Shown in pieces: positions 45,025 to 54,842 of a stretch of DNA of 64,000 nucleotides. The translations under genes and the position numbers were made by a program. Within the stretch, counting starts at the first letter, position 1; every line of letters begins with the position of its first letter. Location: assembly GCF_018502625.1 (NCBI RefSeq), contig NZ_CP075566.1, positions 6,417,492 to 6,481,491 of the forward strand, given 5' to 3'. Below the pieces are notes generated by a model. It made no database searches and was not told the DNA's origin. It saw nothing but the letters and a program-made list of their open reading frames with translations. The stretch comes from Pseudomonas hormoni (GTDB lineage Bacteria; Pseudomonadota; Gammaproteobacteria; Pseudomonadales; Pseudomonadaceae).

Positions 45025-45408
45025 TCAGTAATCGAGGGAAGCTGGCTTCAGATACATCCCTTCCTGCGTCATCGCAATCCGGAACTTCAACACATCCCCG
45101 GCCTTGAGCGTGATGTTCTGCGACCCCGGCGCCAACATCCCCGGATTGCAACCCGGCGCCTGGCCCGGCAGCAGTTTCAGACGCAGGGAAACATTGCCCG
45201 GCGGCAGATTGAATGAGGTGCTTTGCTCCTGAAACAGCCGCGCCGACAGTTGATCCTGGAGGTACACGCCGATTTCGCAGTTGGTCGACACTTCCAGGCG
45301 CTCGCGGGAAATGATCAGCACGCCGTAATCCTCCCCGGCAGCATTGACCGAGGGCACGGCGGCGAAAAGGCTGAGGAAGCCAAACAGGCTGAGAGCTGAC
45401 CAGCGCAT
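45025..45408 (-). CDS. Small secreted protein between copA and copZ
   Basis: 127 residues; signal peptide MRWSALSLFGFLSLFAAVPS followed by VNA, cleaved before AGEDYGVLI. Mature part has two cysteines (NCEIGVY and APGCNPG), which could form a disulfide, and beta-rich repeats such as LPPGNVSLRLKLLPGQ and GSQNITLKAGDVLKFR. No family recognised. AGGAG precedes the ATG at 45408. It has no CueR box of its own; its own promoter is presumably in 45409-45495. A copper link is suggested only by location. Confidence 0.75.
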   Translation of the reverse strand: MRWSALSLFGFLSLFAAVPSVNAAGEDYGVLIISRERLEVSTNCEIGVYLQDQLSARLFQEQSTSFNLPPGNVSLRLKLLPGQAPGCNPGMLAPGSQNITLKAGDVLKFRIAMTQEGMYLKPASLDY

Positions 45409-45495
45409 GGCTGAATCTCCTGAGATCGAGTCATTGATGCACGCAGCTTGGCGGAGCGCGACGCCGATTGCCAGCCCGGCAGATCACTTCAGAAC

Positions 45496-45526
45496 TTGAC
45501 CTTGCCATGGTGGCAAGCTCGAGACT
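45496..45526 (+). promoter_or_regulatory. CueR-type promoter of copZ
   Basis: TTGACC (45496-45501), 19-nt spacer, GAGACT (45521-45526). The spacer dyad ACCTTGCC-ATGG-TGGCAAG is a near-perfect match to the copA box in this window. It lies 30 nt upstream of the copZ start. Confidence 0.88.
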
Positions 45527-45555
45527 GCTCGCAATCTCACAAAAGGAGTCATTCC

Positions 45556-45753
45556 ATGCAAGTGTTCAACGTTCAAGGCATGTCCTGCGGTCACTGCGTC
45601 AAAGCCATCACTCAAGCGCTGCAAGCGAGGGATCCCGCGGCCAGCGTGCGGGTGGATCTGGCGGCAAAGGAAGTCGGCGTCGAGAGTGCGTTGACCGCGG
45701 ATGAAGTGATCGCTGCGATCAGCGAGGAAGGCTACGAAGTGAAAGTCGCTTAA
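45556..45753 (+). CDS. copZ: Copper chaperone CopZ
   Basis: 65-residue heavy-metal-associated domain that carries Cu(I) in the cytoplasm to CopA and CueR. MQVFNVQGMSCGHCVKAI carries the CxxC metal site (Cys11, Cys14); the fold is completed by VDLAAKEVGVESALTADEVI and a final EEGYEVKVA. AAAGGAG precedes the ATG at 45556. It has its own CueR-type promoter instead of being fused to copA, so it forms a second CueR-regulated transcript. Confidence 0.94.
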   Translation: MQVFNVQGMSCGHCVKAITQALQARDPAASVRVDLAAKEVGVESALTADEVIAAISEEGYEVKVA

Positions 45754-45769
45754 GGCCACACGCAAATCC

Positions 45770-45860
45770 TGTAGGAGCAGAGCTTGCTCGCGAAGGCGGT
45801 GGGTCAGACGGCATTGATGTGGCTGACACTCCGCCTTCGCGAGCAAGCTTTGCTCCTACA
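45770..45860. repeat. REP-type inverted repeat
   Basis: TGTAGGAGCAGAGCTTGCTC inverted at the right end (GAGCAAGCTTTGCTCCTACA); loop includes GCATTGATGTGGCTGACAC. Confidence 0.9.
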
Positions 45861-45968
45861 AGGAAGGCGTTCAGCATGAGGGTTTAATAGTTAGCGAGCT
45901 ATCGGAATGTTCAACGCGCCCCCACGCAGCTAGACTGTGGAGCTGCCGACCTCAGCCCTGGATGCCTG

Positions 45969-47165
45969 ATGAACTTCCGTACCATTTTGATACTTGGCGC
46001 CCTGACCGCTTTTGGGCCGCTTGCAATCGACTTCTATCTGCCGGCGTTCCCGGCCATGGCGCTGGCGTTCGGCACCGATGAACAACACGTCCAACTGACG
46101 CTGGCGGCGTATTTTCTGGGTTTGTCCATTGGTCAGCTGATGTACGGCCCCGTGGCGGATCGGTTTGGCCGGCGCATTCCGTTGCTGACGGGCGTGGGTC
46201 TGTTCACCGCCGCTTCCTTGGCGTGCGCGTATGCGCCGAATCTTGAATGGTTGCTCGGCGCGCGTTTTGTCCAGGCGCTGGGCGGTTGCGCGGGGATGGT
46301 GATTTCCCGGGCGATTGTCAGTGACAAATGCGATGCGGTGGGGTCGGCCAAAGTCTTTTCCCAGCTGATGCTGGTCATGGGGCTGGCGCCGATTCTCGCG
46401 CCGATGCTCGGCGGATTGCTGGTCAACACCACGGGCTGGCAGTCCATTTTCCTGGCGCTGAGCGGTTTCAGTGCCTTGGCGGCGCTGGCCGTAGCGCTCG
46501 GTTTGCCGGAAAGCATGCCCGCGCATGTGCCACGTCAACCTCTGTCGGGCGCGTTGCGTCAGTACGGTCGCCTGTTGGCAGACCCGGTGTACCTCGGCCA
46601 CGCCCTGACCGGTGGCATCGCCATCGCCGGGATGTTTGCCTACATCGCCGGTTCGCCGTTCGTCTTCATCAAACTCTACGGCGTACCGGCCGAGCATTTC
46701 GGCTGGTTGTTCGGCACCAATGCGGCGGGGTTCATTCTGGTTGCGCAGATCAACGCGCGGCTGCTGGCCAAGCGTGGCCCCGCGTTTTTGCTGGCGCGTA
46801 CCGTGTGGATTTACCTGGCGGCCGGCCTGGCGCTGCTGGCCGTCAGTTCACTGCACACCGAGCAGTTATGGCCACTGTTGATTCCACTTTTTATCTGCAT
46901 CGCCAGCCTCGGCTGCATTCTCCCCAATGCTTCGGCCTGTGCCATGAACGGGCAGGGCGCCCGCGCCGGGAGTGCGTCGGCGATGCTCGGGTGCCTGCAG
47001 TTCAGCGTCGCCGCCGGGGCTGCGTCGCTGGTGGGTATTTTGTACGACGGCAGCGCCGTGCCGATGGCGATGGTCATCAGCCTGTGCGGAATTCTGGTGG
47101 TGAGCGTGGCGATGCTCACCCGACGTTTGCAAAATGCCCGGGCGTTGGTGCAAGCCCAGGTGTGA
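45969..47165 (+). CDS. Bcr/CflA family multidrug MFS exporter
   Basis: Proton-coupled drug exporter. 398 residues, twelve helices. Helix 1 ends LGALTAFGPLAIDFYLPAFP, the Bcr/CflA N-terminus. Motif A is GPVADRFGRRIPLL, and motif C-like GCAGMVISRAIVSD follows. The start at 45969 gives the family N-terminus. No regulator adjoins it. Substrates cannot be assigned. Confidence 0.92.
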   Translation: MNFRTILILGALTAFGPLAIDFYLPAFPAMALAFGTDEQHVQLTLAAYFLGLSIGQLMYGPVADRFGRRIPLLTGVGLFTAASLACAYAPNLEWLLGARFVQALGGCAGMVISRAIVSDKCDAVGSAKVFSQLMLVMGLAPILAPMLGGLLVNTTGWQSIFLALSGFSALAALAVALGLPESMPAHVPRQPLSGALRQYGRLLADPVYLGHALTGGIAIAGMFAYIAGSPFVFIKLYGVPAEHFGWLFGTNAAGFILVAQINARLLAKRGPAFLLARTVWIYLAAGLALLAVSSLHTEQLWPLLIPLFICIASLGCILPNASACAMNGQGARAGSASAMLGCLQFSVAAGAASLVGILYDGSAVPMAMVISLCGILVVSVAMLTRRLQNARALVQAQV

Positions 47166-47173
47166 GGCAGGTC

Positions 47174-47344
47174 TCAGCCGACAGCGCGCTGCTGTTGGGC
47201 GGGAATCTGATGAGGGGCAAGCAATCGTGCTTCGAGGGTTCGGGTGAAGGCGCGAGCTTCTGCTTCGCTACGGAACGTTACCGCGTGTTGGTCCAGGCGG
47301 ACCTGCCACTGGGATTTTGCCAATTCTTTTATCAGGATCTTCAT
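47174..47344 (-). CDS. Conserved small protein, 56 aa
   Basis: Minus-strand gene too short to show in a length-filtered gene call. It codes for 56 residues: MKILIKELAKSQWQVRLDQH then AVTFRSEAEARAFTRTLEAR and LLAPHQIPAQQQRAVG. A near-perfect ribosome site (GAGGAGGT) stands 7 nt before the ATG at 47344. The sequence resembles a short protein that I recall being conserved in pseudomonads; function unknown. Convergent with the Bcr/CflA gene (8-nt gap). Confidence 0.75.
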   Translation of the reverse strand: MKILIKELAKSQWQVRLDQHAVTFRSEAEARAFTRTLEARLLAPHQIPAQQQRAVG

Positions 47345-47441
47345 TGCTGACCTCCTCGGTTAAAAGATTGCATCGCAGAGTTCACGATTGTAGACCCGAA
47401 TACGATCGCAATTATGACAACGGTCAACCTTCGGACTGACG

Positions 47442-47463
47442 GTGTCGTCCATTCGGACGACAC
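47442..47463 (-). terminator. Hairpin after the zinc-type alcohol dehydrogenase
   Basis: Perfect 9-bp stem GTGTCGTCC/GGACGACAC with a 4-nt loop, 16 nt past the stop of the gene at 47479. No T tract on the minus strand, so termination is tentative. Confidence 0.5.
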
Positions 47464-47478
47464 TTGTATCAATCTGTT

Positions 47479-48492
47479 TCAGAAGCCTTCCAGCACAATC
47501 TTGCCCTTGGACTTGCCGCTCTCCAGCAGCTCATGCGCACGCCGCAGATTTGCCGCGTTGATAGTCCCGAAGTGCTCGCCCACCGTGGTTTTCAGTGTCC
47601 CGGCATCGATCAGCCCGGCCACGCGGTTGAGCAGTTTGTGCTGCTCGATCATGTCCGCCGTTTCGAACAGCGAGCGGGTGTACATAAACTCCCAGTGCAG
47701 GGACAGGCTCTTGCGTTTGAGCTTGGTCACGTCCAGCGCTTTCGGATCATCGATCAGCGCGAGTTTGCCTTGTGGTGCCAGGGCCTCGACCAATTGATCG
47801 AGATGCTGATCGGTCTGGGTCAGGCTGGCGACGTGGGTCACCTGCGCAACGCCTGCGCGTTTCAGTTCTTCGCCGAGCGGCTGGCTGTGATCGATCACCA
47901 GGTCGGCGCCCAACTCACGCACCCAGCTCTGGGTTTGCGCACGGGAAGCGGTGCCGATGACTTTCAAACCGGTGAGTTGACTGGCCAGTTGCGTCAGGAT
48001 TGAACCGACACCGCCGGCCGCTCCGACGATCAGCAAATTCTGGCCTTCATCAGTGTTGCCTTCGCGCACTTGCAGGCGTTCGAAAAGCAATTCCCACGCG
48101 GTGATAGCGGTCAGCGGCAGTGCGGCCGCTTCGGCGTAACCGAGGGTTTTCGGCATATGGCCGACGATCCGCTCGTCCACCACGTGCAGTTCGCTGTTGC
48201 CGCCGGCGCGGGCAATCGAGCCGGCATAGAACACCTTGTCGCCGGTCTTGAACAACGTCACTTCGCTGCCGACTGCCTTGACCACGCCGGCCACGTCCCA
48301 GCCCAGCACTTTTGCCGCGCCGCCTTCGGGCTGGACGTTCTGGCGGACCTTGGTGTCTACCGGGTTGACCGAGATGGCTTTGACTTCCACCAGCAGATCA
48401 CGCGGGCCGGCGACCGGTTCCGGCAGTTCGATGTCTTGCAGGGATTTTTCGTCGCTGATCGGCAACGAGGCGTAGTAGGCAATGGCTTTCAT
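47479..48492 (-). CDS. Zinc-type alcohol dehydrogenase / quinone-reductase-like protein
   Basis: NAD(P)H-dependent oxidoreductase of the medium-chain ZADH group, 337 residues. MKAIAYYASLPISDEKSLQD, the GWDVAGVVKAVGSEVTLF stretch, GDKVFYAG, and the cofactor fold LLIVGAAGGVGSILTQLASQL. The usual zinc-ligand cysteines are not visible, as in quinone-reductase relatives. Start ATG at 48492; an ATG at 48528 adds 12 unlikely residues. It follows the ABM gene by 32 nt, so both probably form one transcript, divergent from LysR. Confidence 0.88.
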   Translation of the reverse strand: MKAIAYYASLPISDEKSLQDIELPEPVAGPRDLLVEVKAISVNPVDTKVRQNVQPEGGAAKVLGWDVAGVVKAVGSEVTLFKTGDKVFYAGSIARAGGNSELHVVDERIVGHMPKTLGYAEAAALPLTAITAWELLFERLQVREGNTDEGQNLLIVGAAGGVGSILTQLASQLTGLKVIGTASRAQTQSWVRELGADLVIDHSQPLGEELKRAGVAQVTHVASLTQTDQHLDQLVEALAPQGKLALIDDPKALDVTKLKRKSLSLHWEFMYTRSLFETADMIEQHKLLNRVAGLIDAGTLKTTVGEHFGTINAANLRRAHELLESGKSKGKIVLEGF

Positions 48493-48524
48493 GAGGGATT
48501 TCCGAACAGTAATAGAGGAAGGGA

Positions 48525-48818
48525 TCAAGCAACGGAGCGCAGGCGCTTGAGATCGAAGTGTTCGATCAGGTCGCCGGCCCGGGCGCGAAAGTTCTGGATG
48601 TGCGCGCTGGCGTCATGGGCTTGTAGCGCTTCGTCGCTGCTCCACTGTTCAATCATGTAGAAGGCCAGCGGATTGGCCAGATCCTGATGCAGGTCGTATT
48701 GACCGCAACCGACCTCGGCGCGGGTCGGCTCCAGCAGTGCACGCAAGTGTTGTTCGAGCGCGTCCTGTTGGCCGGCTTTGGCGATCAGGGTGGCAATGGC
48801 GGTAAAAGGCTGGGACAT
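48525..48818 (-). CDS. Antibiotic biosynthesis monooxygenase domain protein
   Basis: 97-residue dimeric ferredoxin-like ABM domain. MSQPFTAIATLIAKAGQQDA, then GCGQYDLHQDLANPLAFYMIEQWSSDEALQAHDASAHIQNFRA are characteristic. Such proteins act as quinone-forming oxygenases or remain uncharacterised. First gene of a two-gene unit with the ZADH-like gene and divergent from the LysR gene, its likely regulator. Confidence 0.88.
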   Translation of the reverse strand: MSQPFTAIATLIAKAGQQDALEQHLRALLEPTRAEVGCGQYDLHQDLANPLAFYMIEQWSSDEALQAHDASAHIQNFRARAGDLIEHFDLKRLRSVA

Positions 48819-48937
48819 GGTCGACTCCGGGAGTGGTGTGATTTTCGATGCGACAGATGATTGGCTATTTCTCTACAAGATAAAACCCGCTAAAAGAGCA
48901 GTCTCTTTCAATATTTTTTTGATAATCGAGGCTGAAA

Positions 48938-49867
48938 ATGCTGCGTTTCGATGACTTGCAGTTGTTCGTCCGGGCAGCGGACCTGGGCAGCCTGTCAGCG
49001 GCGGCGCGGGGAATGGACATGTCGGCGGCGGTGGCGAGTGCGGCGTTGAAGCGCATCGAACAGCAACTCGGCGCCCGGTTGCTCGCCCGTTCCACGCGCA
49101 GCCTGCGCCTGACCGCCGAGGGCGAAGGATTTCTCGAGTACGCCCGGGCCGCGCTGAGCAATCTCGATGAAGGTCGCCGTCTATTGGCCAGTGGTCAGGA
49201 CCAGGTCAGCGGGGTGTTGCAGCTGTCGGCACCTTCGGATTTCGGTCGCAACCTGCTGCTGCCCTGGCTGGACGAGTTCCAGCGTGAACACCCGAAACTC
49301 ACGGTGCGTTTGTTGCTGGGCGACCGCATCGCCGACCTGTTCCGCCAACCGGTGGACATTGCCCTGCGCTACGGTGAGCCGGAGGACTCGAGCCTGGTGG
49401 CGCTGCCCATCGCCCCGCACAACCGCCGCGTGCTGTGTGCCGCCCCGAGCTACCTGGCCCGGCATGGCGAGCCGCGGCAACTGGAACAACTGGCGCAGCA
49501 TAATTGCTTGCTGTTCATGCTCGGAAGCCGGGTGCACGACCACTGGAGTTTTCACGACGGCAAACGCGAAGTCAGCCTGACCGTCAGCGGTGATCGTTTC
49601 AGTGACGATGCCGATGTGGTGCGTTTGTGGGCTGTGGCGGGTGCCGGGATCGCCTACAAATCCTGGCTCGATGTCGCCGCCGATGTGTTGGCCGGTCGCC
49701 TGAAAGTACTGATGCCGGAGCTGCTCTGTGAGCGCGCACCGCTGAATCTGCTGTGCGCCCATCGCGCACAATTGAGTAAGCCGGTGAACCTTTTGCGGGA
49801 AATGCTTGCCAGCCGATGTACTCATATAGGCGGTCAATTTCCCGTCTTGGCGGGTGTCGATCATTAG
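48938..49867 (+). CDS. LysR family transcriptional regulator
   Basis: 309 residues. N-terminal winged helix-turn-helix MLRFDDLQLFVRAADLGSLSAAARGMDMSAAVASAALKRIEQQLG; C-terminal effector domain from about 90 (VSGVLQLSAPSDFGRNLLLPWL). DIALRYGEPEDSSLVALPIAPHNRRVLCAAPSYL is the typical ligand-binding middle. Divergent from the ABM/ZADH pair and probably regulates it. Confidence 0.9.
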   Translation: MLRFDDLQLFVRAADLGSLSAAARGMDMSAAVASAALKRIEQQLGARLLARSTRSLRLTAEGEGFLEYARAALSNLDEGRRLLASGQDQVSGVLQLSAPSDFGRNLLLPWLDEFQREHPKLTVRLLLGDRIADLFRQPVDIALRYGEPEDSSLVALPIAPHNRRVLCAAPSYLARHGEPRQLEQLAQHNCLLFMLGSRVHDHWSFHDGKREVSLTVSGDRFSDDADVVRLWAVAGAGIAYKSWLDVAADVLAGRLKVLMPELLCERAPLNLLCAHRAQLSKPVNLLREMLASRCTHIGGQFPVLAGVDH

Positions 49868-50182
49868 TCGCAGGCAAATAGCGAAATTTCCCTCAGGATC
49901 AATCACCACCAATGGTTTCCGGGGGGCAGGAACCGACGGGTAACGCGCTTATACTAGCGCTCGCCTCATGTACGCACCGTCGACCTCGCCATGGCGAGTC
50001 CGCGTTCGAGTCGGTCAGGCTCCACCGTCAATCGCCGGCCGTTGCAAGGTCCTCGAAGCAATGGCTTGTGTGAGTGGGGGCTTTGCCCGGTTTATGGCGG
50101 TTACCACGTCTTGGCCGACGACACATTACTGGTCAAGATGTCTCCGAGCAGTAGACGAAACGATTCAACAGGGAGTGAATAC
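49868..50182. other. Intergenic region before the ArsR-like gene
   Basis: 315 nt. A TATACT hexamer at 49950-49955 could be a -10 element for the gene at 50183. No gene, hairpin or repeat I could support otherwise. Confidence 0.4.
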
Positions 50183-50917
50183 ATGGAACATGCACCTTGC
50201 ATCAGCCAGATAGCCACGTTGCTGGCTGACCCAAAGCGCAGCGCAATGATGTGGGCCTTGATGGATGGCGCTGCGCGGCAGACTGAAGAGCTGGCATTGC
50301 TGGCCCGCCTGTCGCCGTCTTCGGCCAGTGCACACCTGGGGCGTTTGTCCGCCGGAGGTCTGTTGAAAGTCGAAACCCGCGGCCGCAAGCGATTCTTCCG
50401 GCTGGCCGCCCCCGAAGTCGGAGCCGCGATAGAAGCGCTCGCCAGTGCGACGATCGCCAGCACACCTCGGGACATTCCCGATATTTTCAGCCGCACCCCC
50501 ACCATCCCCAAACGTCAGGCCGCGCCCTCATCCTTGTTGCGCGCCCGGCTCTGCGACGATCATTTAGGCGGCACGCTGGCCGCCGATCTGTACCAGCGCT
50601 TGCTGGATGCGGGCTGGATCGAACAGTTCGATCATCGGGTGTCGATCACGCACAAGGGCGCCACGCAACTGGCGACACGTGGCGTTTTCGTCCAGGCGCT
50701 GGCGCAGAGCACCGGCCGAGCCGCCTGTGCCTGTCCTGACTGGAGCGAAAGACGTCCGCACATGGGCGGTTCACTGGGCGCGGCGTTGCTGCAGTTGTTC
50801 ATGCAGTCCGGCTGGCTGAGCTTGCCGAACGATTCGCGCGCCTTGCATGTCACCGCGACGGGGCAGCGTGAAATCCACCGTTTTGCCAAGGAGACCGAGC
50901 TGGAAATGGCGTTGTAG
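50183..50917 (+). CDS. ArsR-like transcriptional regulator
   Basis: 244 residues. An N-terminal winged helix-turn-helix: MEHAPCISQIATLLADPKRS, AMMWALMDGAARQTEELALLARLSPSSASAHLGRLSAGGLLKVETRGRKRFFRLA. A further, unrecognised half continues from about 100 with DDHLGGTLAADLYQRLLDAGWI and a cysteine pair (ACACPDW). GGGAG precedes the ATG at 50183. The ATG 64 codons upstream gives an unsupported extension. Just upstream of an MFS permease, which it may control. Confidence 0.85.
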   Translation: MEHAPCISQIATLLADPKRSAMMWALMDGAARQTEELALLARLSPSSASAHLGRLSAGGLLKVETRGRKRFFRLAAPEVGAAIEALASATIASTPRDIPDIFSRTPTIPKRQAAPSSLLRARLCDDHLGGTLAADLYQRLLDAGWIEQFDHRVSITHKGATQLATRGVFVQALAQSTGRAACACPDWSERRPHMGGSLGAALLQLFMQSGWLSLPNDSRALHVTATGQREIHRFAKETELEMAL

Positions 50918-51042
50918 ACGCATCGGGATCGACGTCCGGGGTTTCGGGCGTCGTTCAGAGCTGTGGCCAGGTCGCATCCAGCAATAACCCCCGGCGGCCA
51001 TCGCGCACACTCGATTCGGGACTTTCGAACGGGGGATGTGGC

Positions 51043-52419
51043 ATGGAAACACGAGGCTTCAGCGCGGCAGAACGATTGGAACGGCTGCCCATCAGCGGTT
51101 ATCACCGGATCATTTTCATCATCATTGCCCTGGCGTTTTTCTTTGACTCCATGGACCTGGCGATGATGACTTTCCTGCTCGGTTCGATCAAAACCGAGTT
51201 CGGCCTCAGCACGGCGCAGGCCGGGTTGCTCGCCAGTTCGAGTTTCTTCGGCATGGTCGTGGGCGCATCACTGTCCGGCATGCTGGCGGACCGTTTCGGC
51301 CGCAAACCGGTGTTCCAGTGGAGCATTGTGTTGTGGGGTATCGCCAGTTATCTGTGCTCTACGGCGCAGAATGTCGAGACGCTGACGCTCTTCCGTATCC
51401 TCCTGGGAATCGGCATGGGCATGGAGTTCCCCATCGCCCAGTCGATGCTTTCGGAATTGATTCCGGCGAAGAGGCGTGGGCGCTACATCGCGTTGATGGA
51501 CGGTTTCTGGCCACTGGGGTTTGTCGCGGCCGGGGTGCTGTCGTATTTCCTGTTACCGGTGATTGGCTGGCGGGACATTTTTCTGGTGTTGGCGGTGCCG
51601 GCGGTGTTTGTCCTGGCGATTCGTTTTTTCATTCCCGAGTCACCGCGCTGGCTGGAACAGGCCGGGCGTGATGAGGCGGCGGACAAGGTCTTGCTGGGTA
51701 TCGAAGCGCGGGTCCGGACATCCCTGGGTCGTGCGGATTTGCCTGAGCCGATCCGCTTGCCGCGTGTGGCAAGTACGCCGGGCAACTTCTTTTCGGCTTT
51801 GCAGCAGATCTGGTCGCCGCTGTATCGCCAACGCACGATGATGATCTGGAGCGTCTGGTTCTTTGCCTTGCTGGGTTTCTACGGGTTGACGTCGTGGCTC
51901 AGCGCGCTGCTGCAGCAGTCAGGTTTTGCCGTGACCCAGTCGGTGTATTACACCGTGCTGATTTCCCTCGGCGGGATTCCCGGTTTCCTCATGGCCGCTT
52001 GGCTGGTGGAACGCTGGGGACGTAAACCGGTGTGCGTGGTGACGTTGCTCGGCGGCGGGGTGATGGCGTTTCTTTACGGTCAGAGCGCGGTGTTTGGCGG
52101 CAATGTCGGCTTGCTGATTACGTCGGGGCTGTTGATGCAGTTTTTCCTGTTCGGCATGTGGGCGGTGCTCTACACCTACACGCCGGAGTTGTACCCGACG
52201 TCGGCGCGGGCCACGGGTTCCGGTTTTGCGTCGGCGATTGGCCGCGTGGGTTCGTTGCTCGGGCCGTTGGTGACCGGGCTGGTGTTCCCGATGACCGGGC
52301 AGGGTGGCGTGTTCGCGCTGGGGGCGATGTGCTTTGCGATTGCGGCGGGGGTGGTGTGGGTGTTCGGGATGGAGACGCGGGGCAAGACGCTGGAGGAGTT
52401 GAGCGAGGCCGTGGGTTAG
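51043..52419 (+). CDS. Major facilitator transporter, sugar-porter/AAHS-like
   Basis: 458 residues with twelve helices. Helix 1-2 motif FFDSMDLAMMTFLLGSIK; motif A ADRFGRKPVFQW; the conserved PESPRWLEQAGRDEAA after helix 6; the second-half LVERWGRKPVCV and PTSARATGSGFASAIGR. The last residues (METRGKTLEEL) match the sugar-porter/SV2 family end. Substrate unknown; candidates are aromatic acids or vitamins such as niacin. Follows the ArsR-like gene by 125 nt. Confidence 0.88.
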   Translation: METRGFSAAERLERLPISGYHRIIFIIIALAFFFDSMDLAMMTFLLGSIKTEFGLSTAQAGLLASSSFFGMVVGASLSGMLADRFGRKPVFQWSIVLWGIASYLCSTAQNVETLTLFRILLGIGMGMEFPIAQSMLSELIPAKRRGRYIALMDGFWPLGFVAAGVLSYFLLPVIGWRDIFLVLAVPAVFVLAIRFFIPESPRWLEQAGRDEAADKVLLGIEARVRTSLGRADLPEPIRLPRVASTPGNFFSALQQIWSPLYRQRTMMIWSVWFFALLGFYGLTSWLSALLQQSGFAVTQSVYYTVLISLGGIPGFLMAAWLVERWGRKPVCVVTLLGGGVMAFLYGQSAVFGGNVGLLITSGLLMQFFLFGMWAVLYTYTPELYPTSARATGSGFASAIGRVGSLLGPLVTGLVFPMTGQGGVFALGAMCFAIAAGVVWVFGMETRGKTLEELSEAVG

Positions 52420-52442
52420 ATTGGAGACCGCGTTATCGTTCT

Positions 52443-52522
52443 TCACGGGCAAGTCGAATCGTCGCACCGCTCGCTCCTACAAGGTCCATGCGAAACCTGT
52501 AGGAGCGAGGCTTGCCCGCGAA
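52443..52522. repeat. Degenerate REP-type element
   Basis: One good unit (TGTAGGAGCGAGGCTTGCCC at the right) and a decayed inverted partner on the left (CACGGGCAAGTCG...CGCTCCTACA), between the convergent MFS and deaminase genes. Confidence 0.75.
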
Positions 52523-52529
52523 GGCGGCT

Positions 52530-53516
<987 letters not shown>

Positions 53517-53674
53517 CTACAGATGCTCGCTGCAACAATTGTTAAAACCTGACCAAGAGGTCCATCAACCTGCAGCCATCCACGGGTGCGCTAAGGTGTA
53601 ACGAAACGTTAGCGCCGCTCCGCAGTCAGTAGCTCATCACGCTGATTCCGCTCCATTCGGCAAAAAGGCCTGCA

Positions 53675-54763
53675 ATGCTCACACTCCTCAAGCAAGAAAA
53701 GTTTCTGCTGCTGGCCCTGATTGCCGCCTTCATCGCTTACCCGATGGAACACTGGATGCTGCACAGCGGCCAGCCCATCGCCCTGTCCGCCGGCCTCGTG
53801 CTGATCGCCTTCATCGTCGCTGCGTCCATGCGCGTCGCCCATCACGCCGAGCTGCTGGCGGAAAAAGTCGGCGACCCCTACGGCACAATGATCCTGACCC
53901 TGGCAGCGGTACTGGTGGAAGTGGTGATCCTGGCGATCATGATGAGCAACGAAGCCTCACCGACGCTGGTGCGCGACACGATTTACTCGGCGGTCATGCT
54001 CGATATCAACGGCATCCTCGGCCTCGCGGCGTTGATGGGCGGGATCAAGCATGGCGAACAGTCCTACAACGATGACTCGGCGCGCAGCTACAGCGTGATG
54101 ATCCTCACCGCCATGGGCGTTTCCATGGTGGTGCCGGAGTTCATTCCCGAGGCGAACTGGAAGCTGTATTCCGCGTTCACCATCGGTGCGATGGTCGTGC
54201 TTTACACCCTGTTCCTGCGCATGCAGGTCGGGCCGCACAGTTATTTTTTCAGCTACAGCTACCCGGAAAAACGCCGCAAGAAAGTCCCGGAAGAAGAACC
54301 TGAACCGGTCAATCTTGTGTTGAGTATCGGGACGTTGGTGTTTGGTGTGGTGGTGATCGGCGCATTGGCCGAGGTGATGTCCAAGACCCTCGACCTGGGA
54401 CTGGAAGGGACGGGCGCACCGCCAGTGATCACGGCGATTCTGGTGGCGGCGATTTCCGCGGCGCCAGAGATTCTGACGGCGTTGCGCGCGGCGCTGGCCA
54501 ACCGCATGCAGTCGGTGGTCAACATCGCCATGGGTGCATCGCTGTCGACGGTGATCCTGACGGTGCCGGTGATGGAAGCTATGGCGCTCTACACCGGCCA
54601 ACCGTTTCAGATGGCGATGACGCCGGTGCAGACGGTGATGATCTTCCTTACCCTGATCGTTAGCGCGATCAACCTCAACGATGGCGAAACCAATGCCATC
54701 GAAGGCATGACCCACTTTGTACTGTTTGCGACGTTCATCATGTTGTCGCTGCTCGGTCTTTAA
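53675..54763 (+). CDS. ChaA-like calcium/sodium:proton antiporter
   Basis: Cation/proton antiporter of the CaCA superfamily. 362 residues, about eleven helices. Two inverted half-repeats carry acidic motifs: GTMILTLAAVLVEVVILAIMMSNEAS and AAISAAPEILTALRAALANRMQSVVNIAMGAS, typical of ChaA. A short cytoplasmic loop KKVPEEEPEP lies between. Divergent from the deaminase. Substrate (calcium, sodium or potassium) not decided. Confidence 0.9.
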   Translation: MLTLLKQEKFLLLALIAAFIAYPMEHWMLHSGQPIALSAGLVLIAFIVAASMRVAHHAELLAEKVGDPYGTMILTLAAVLVEVVILAIMMSNEASPTLVRDTIYSAVMLDINGILGLAALMGGIKHGEQSYNDDSARSYSVMILTAMGVSMVVPEFIPEANWKLYSAFTIGAMVVLYTLFLRMQVGPHSYFFSYSYPEKRRKKVPEEEPEPVNLVLSIGTLVFGVVVIGALAEVMSKTLDLGLEGTGAPPVITAILVAAISAAPEILTALRAALANRMQSVVNIAMGASLSTVILTVPVMEAMALYTGQPFQMAMTPVQTVMIFLTLIVSAINLNDGETNAIEGMTHFVLFATFIMLSLLGL

Positions 54764-54766
54764 AAG

Positions 54767-54835
54767 CTTCGCGGGCAAGCCTTGCTCCTACAGGTCCGAC
54801 GCGTGACCAGTAGGAGCTAGGCTTGCCCGCGAAGG
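54767..54835. repeat. REP-type inverted repeat
   Basis: CTTCGCGGGCAAGCC at the left and GGCTTGCCCGCGAAGG at the right, in the reversed orientation like 40704-40797, between the convergent antiporter and deaminase genes. Confidence 0.8.
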
Positions 54836-54842
54836 CGTCCGA

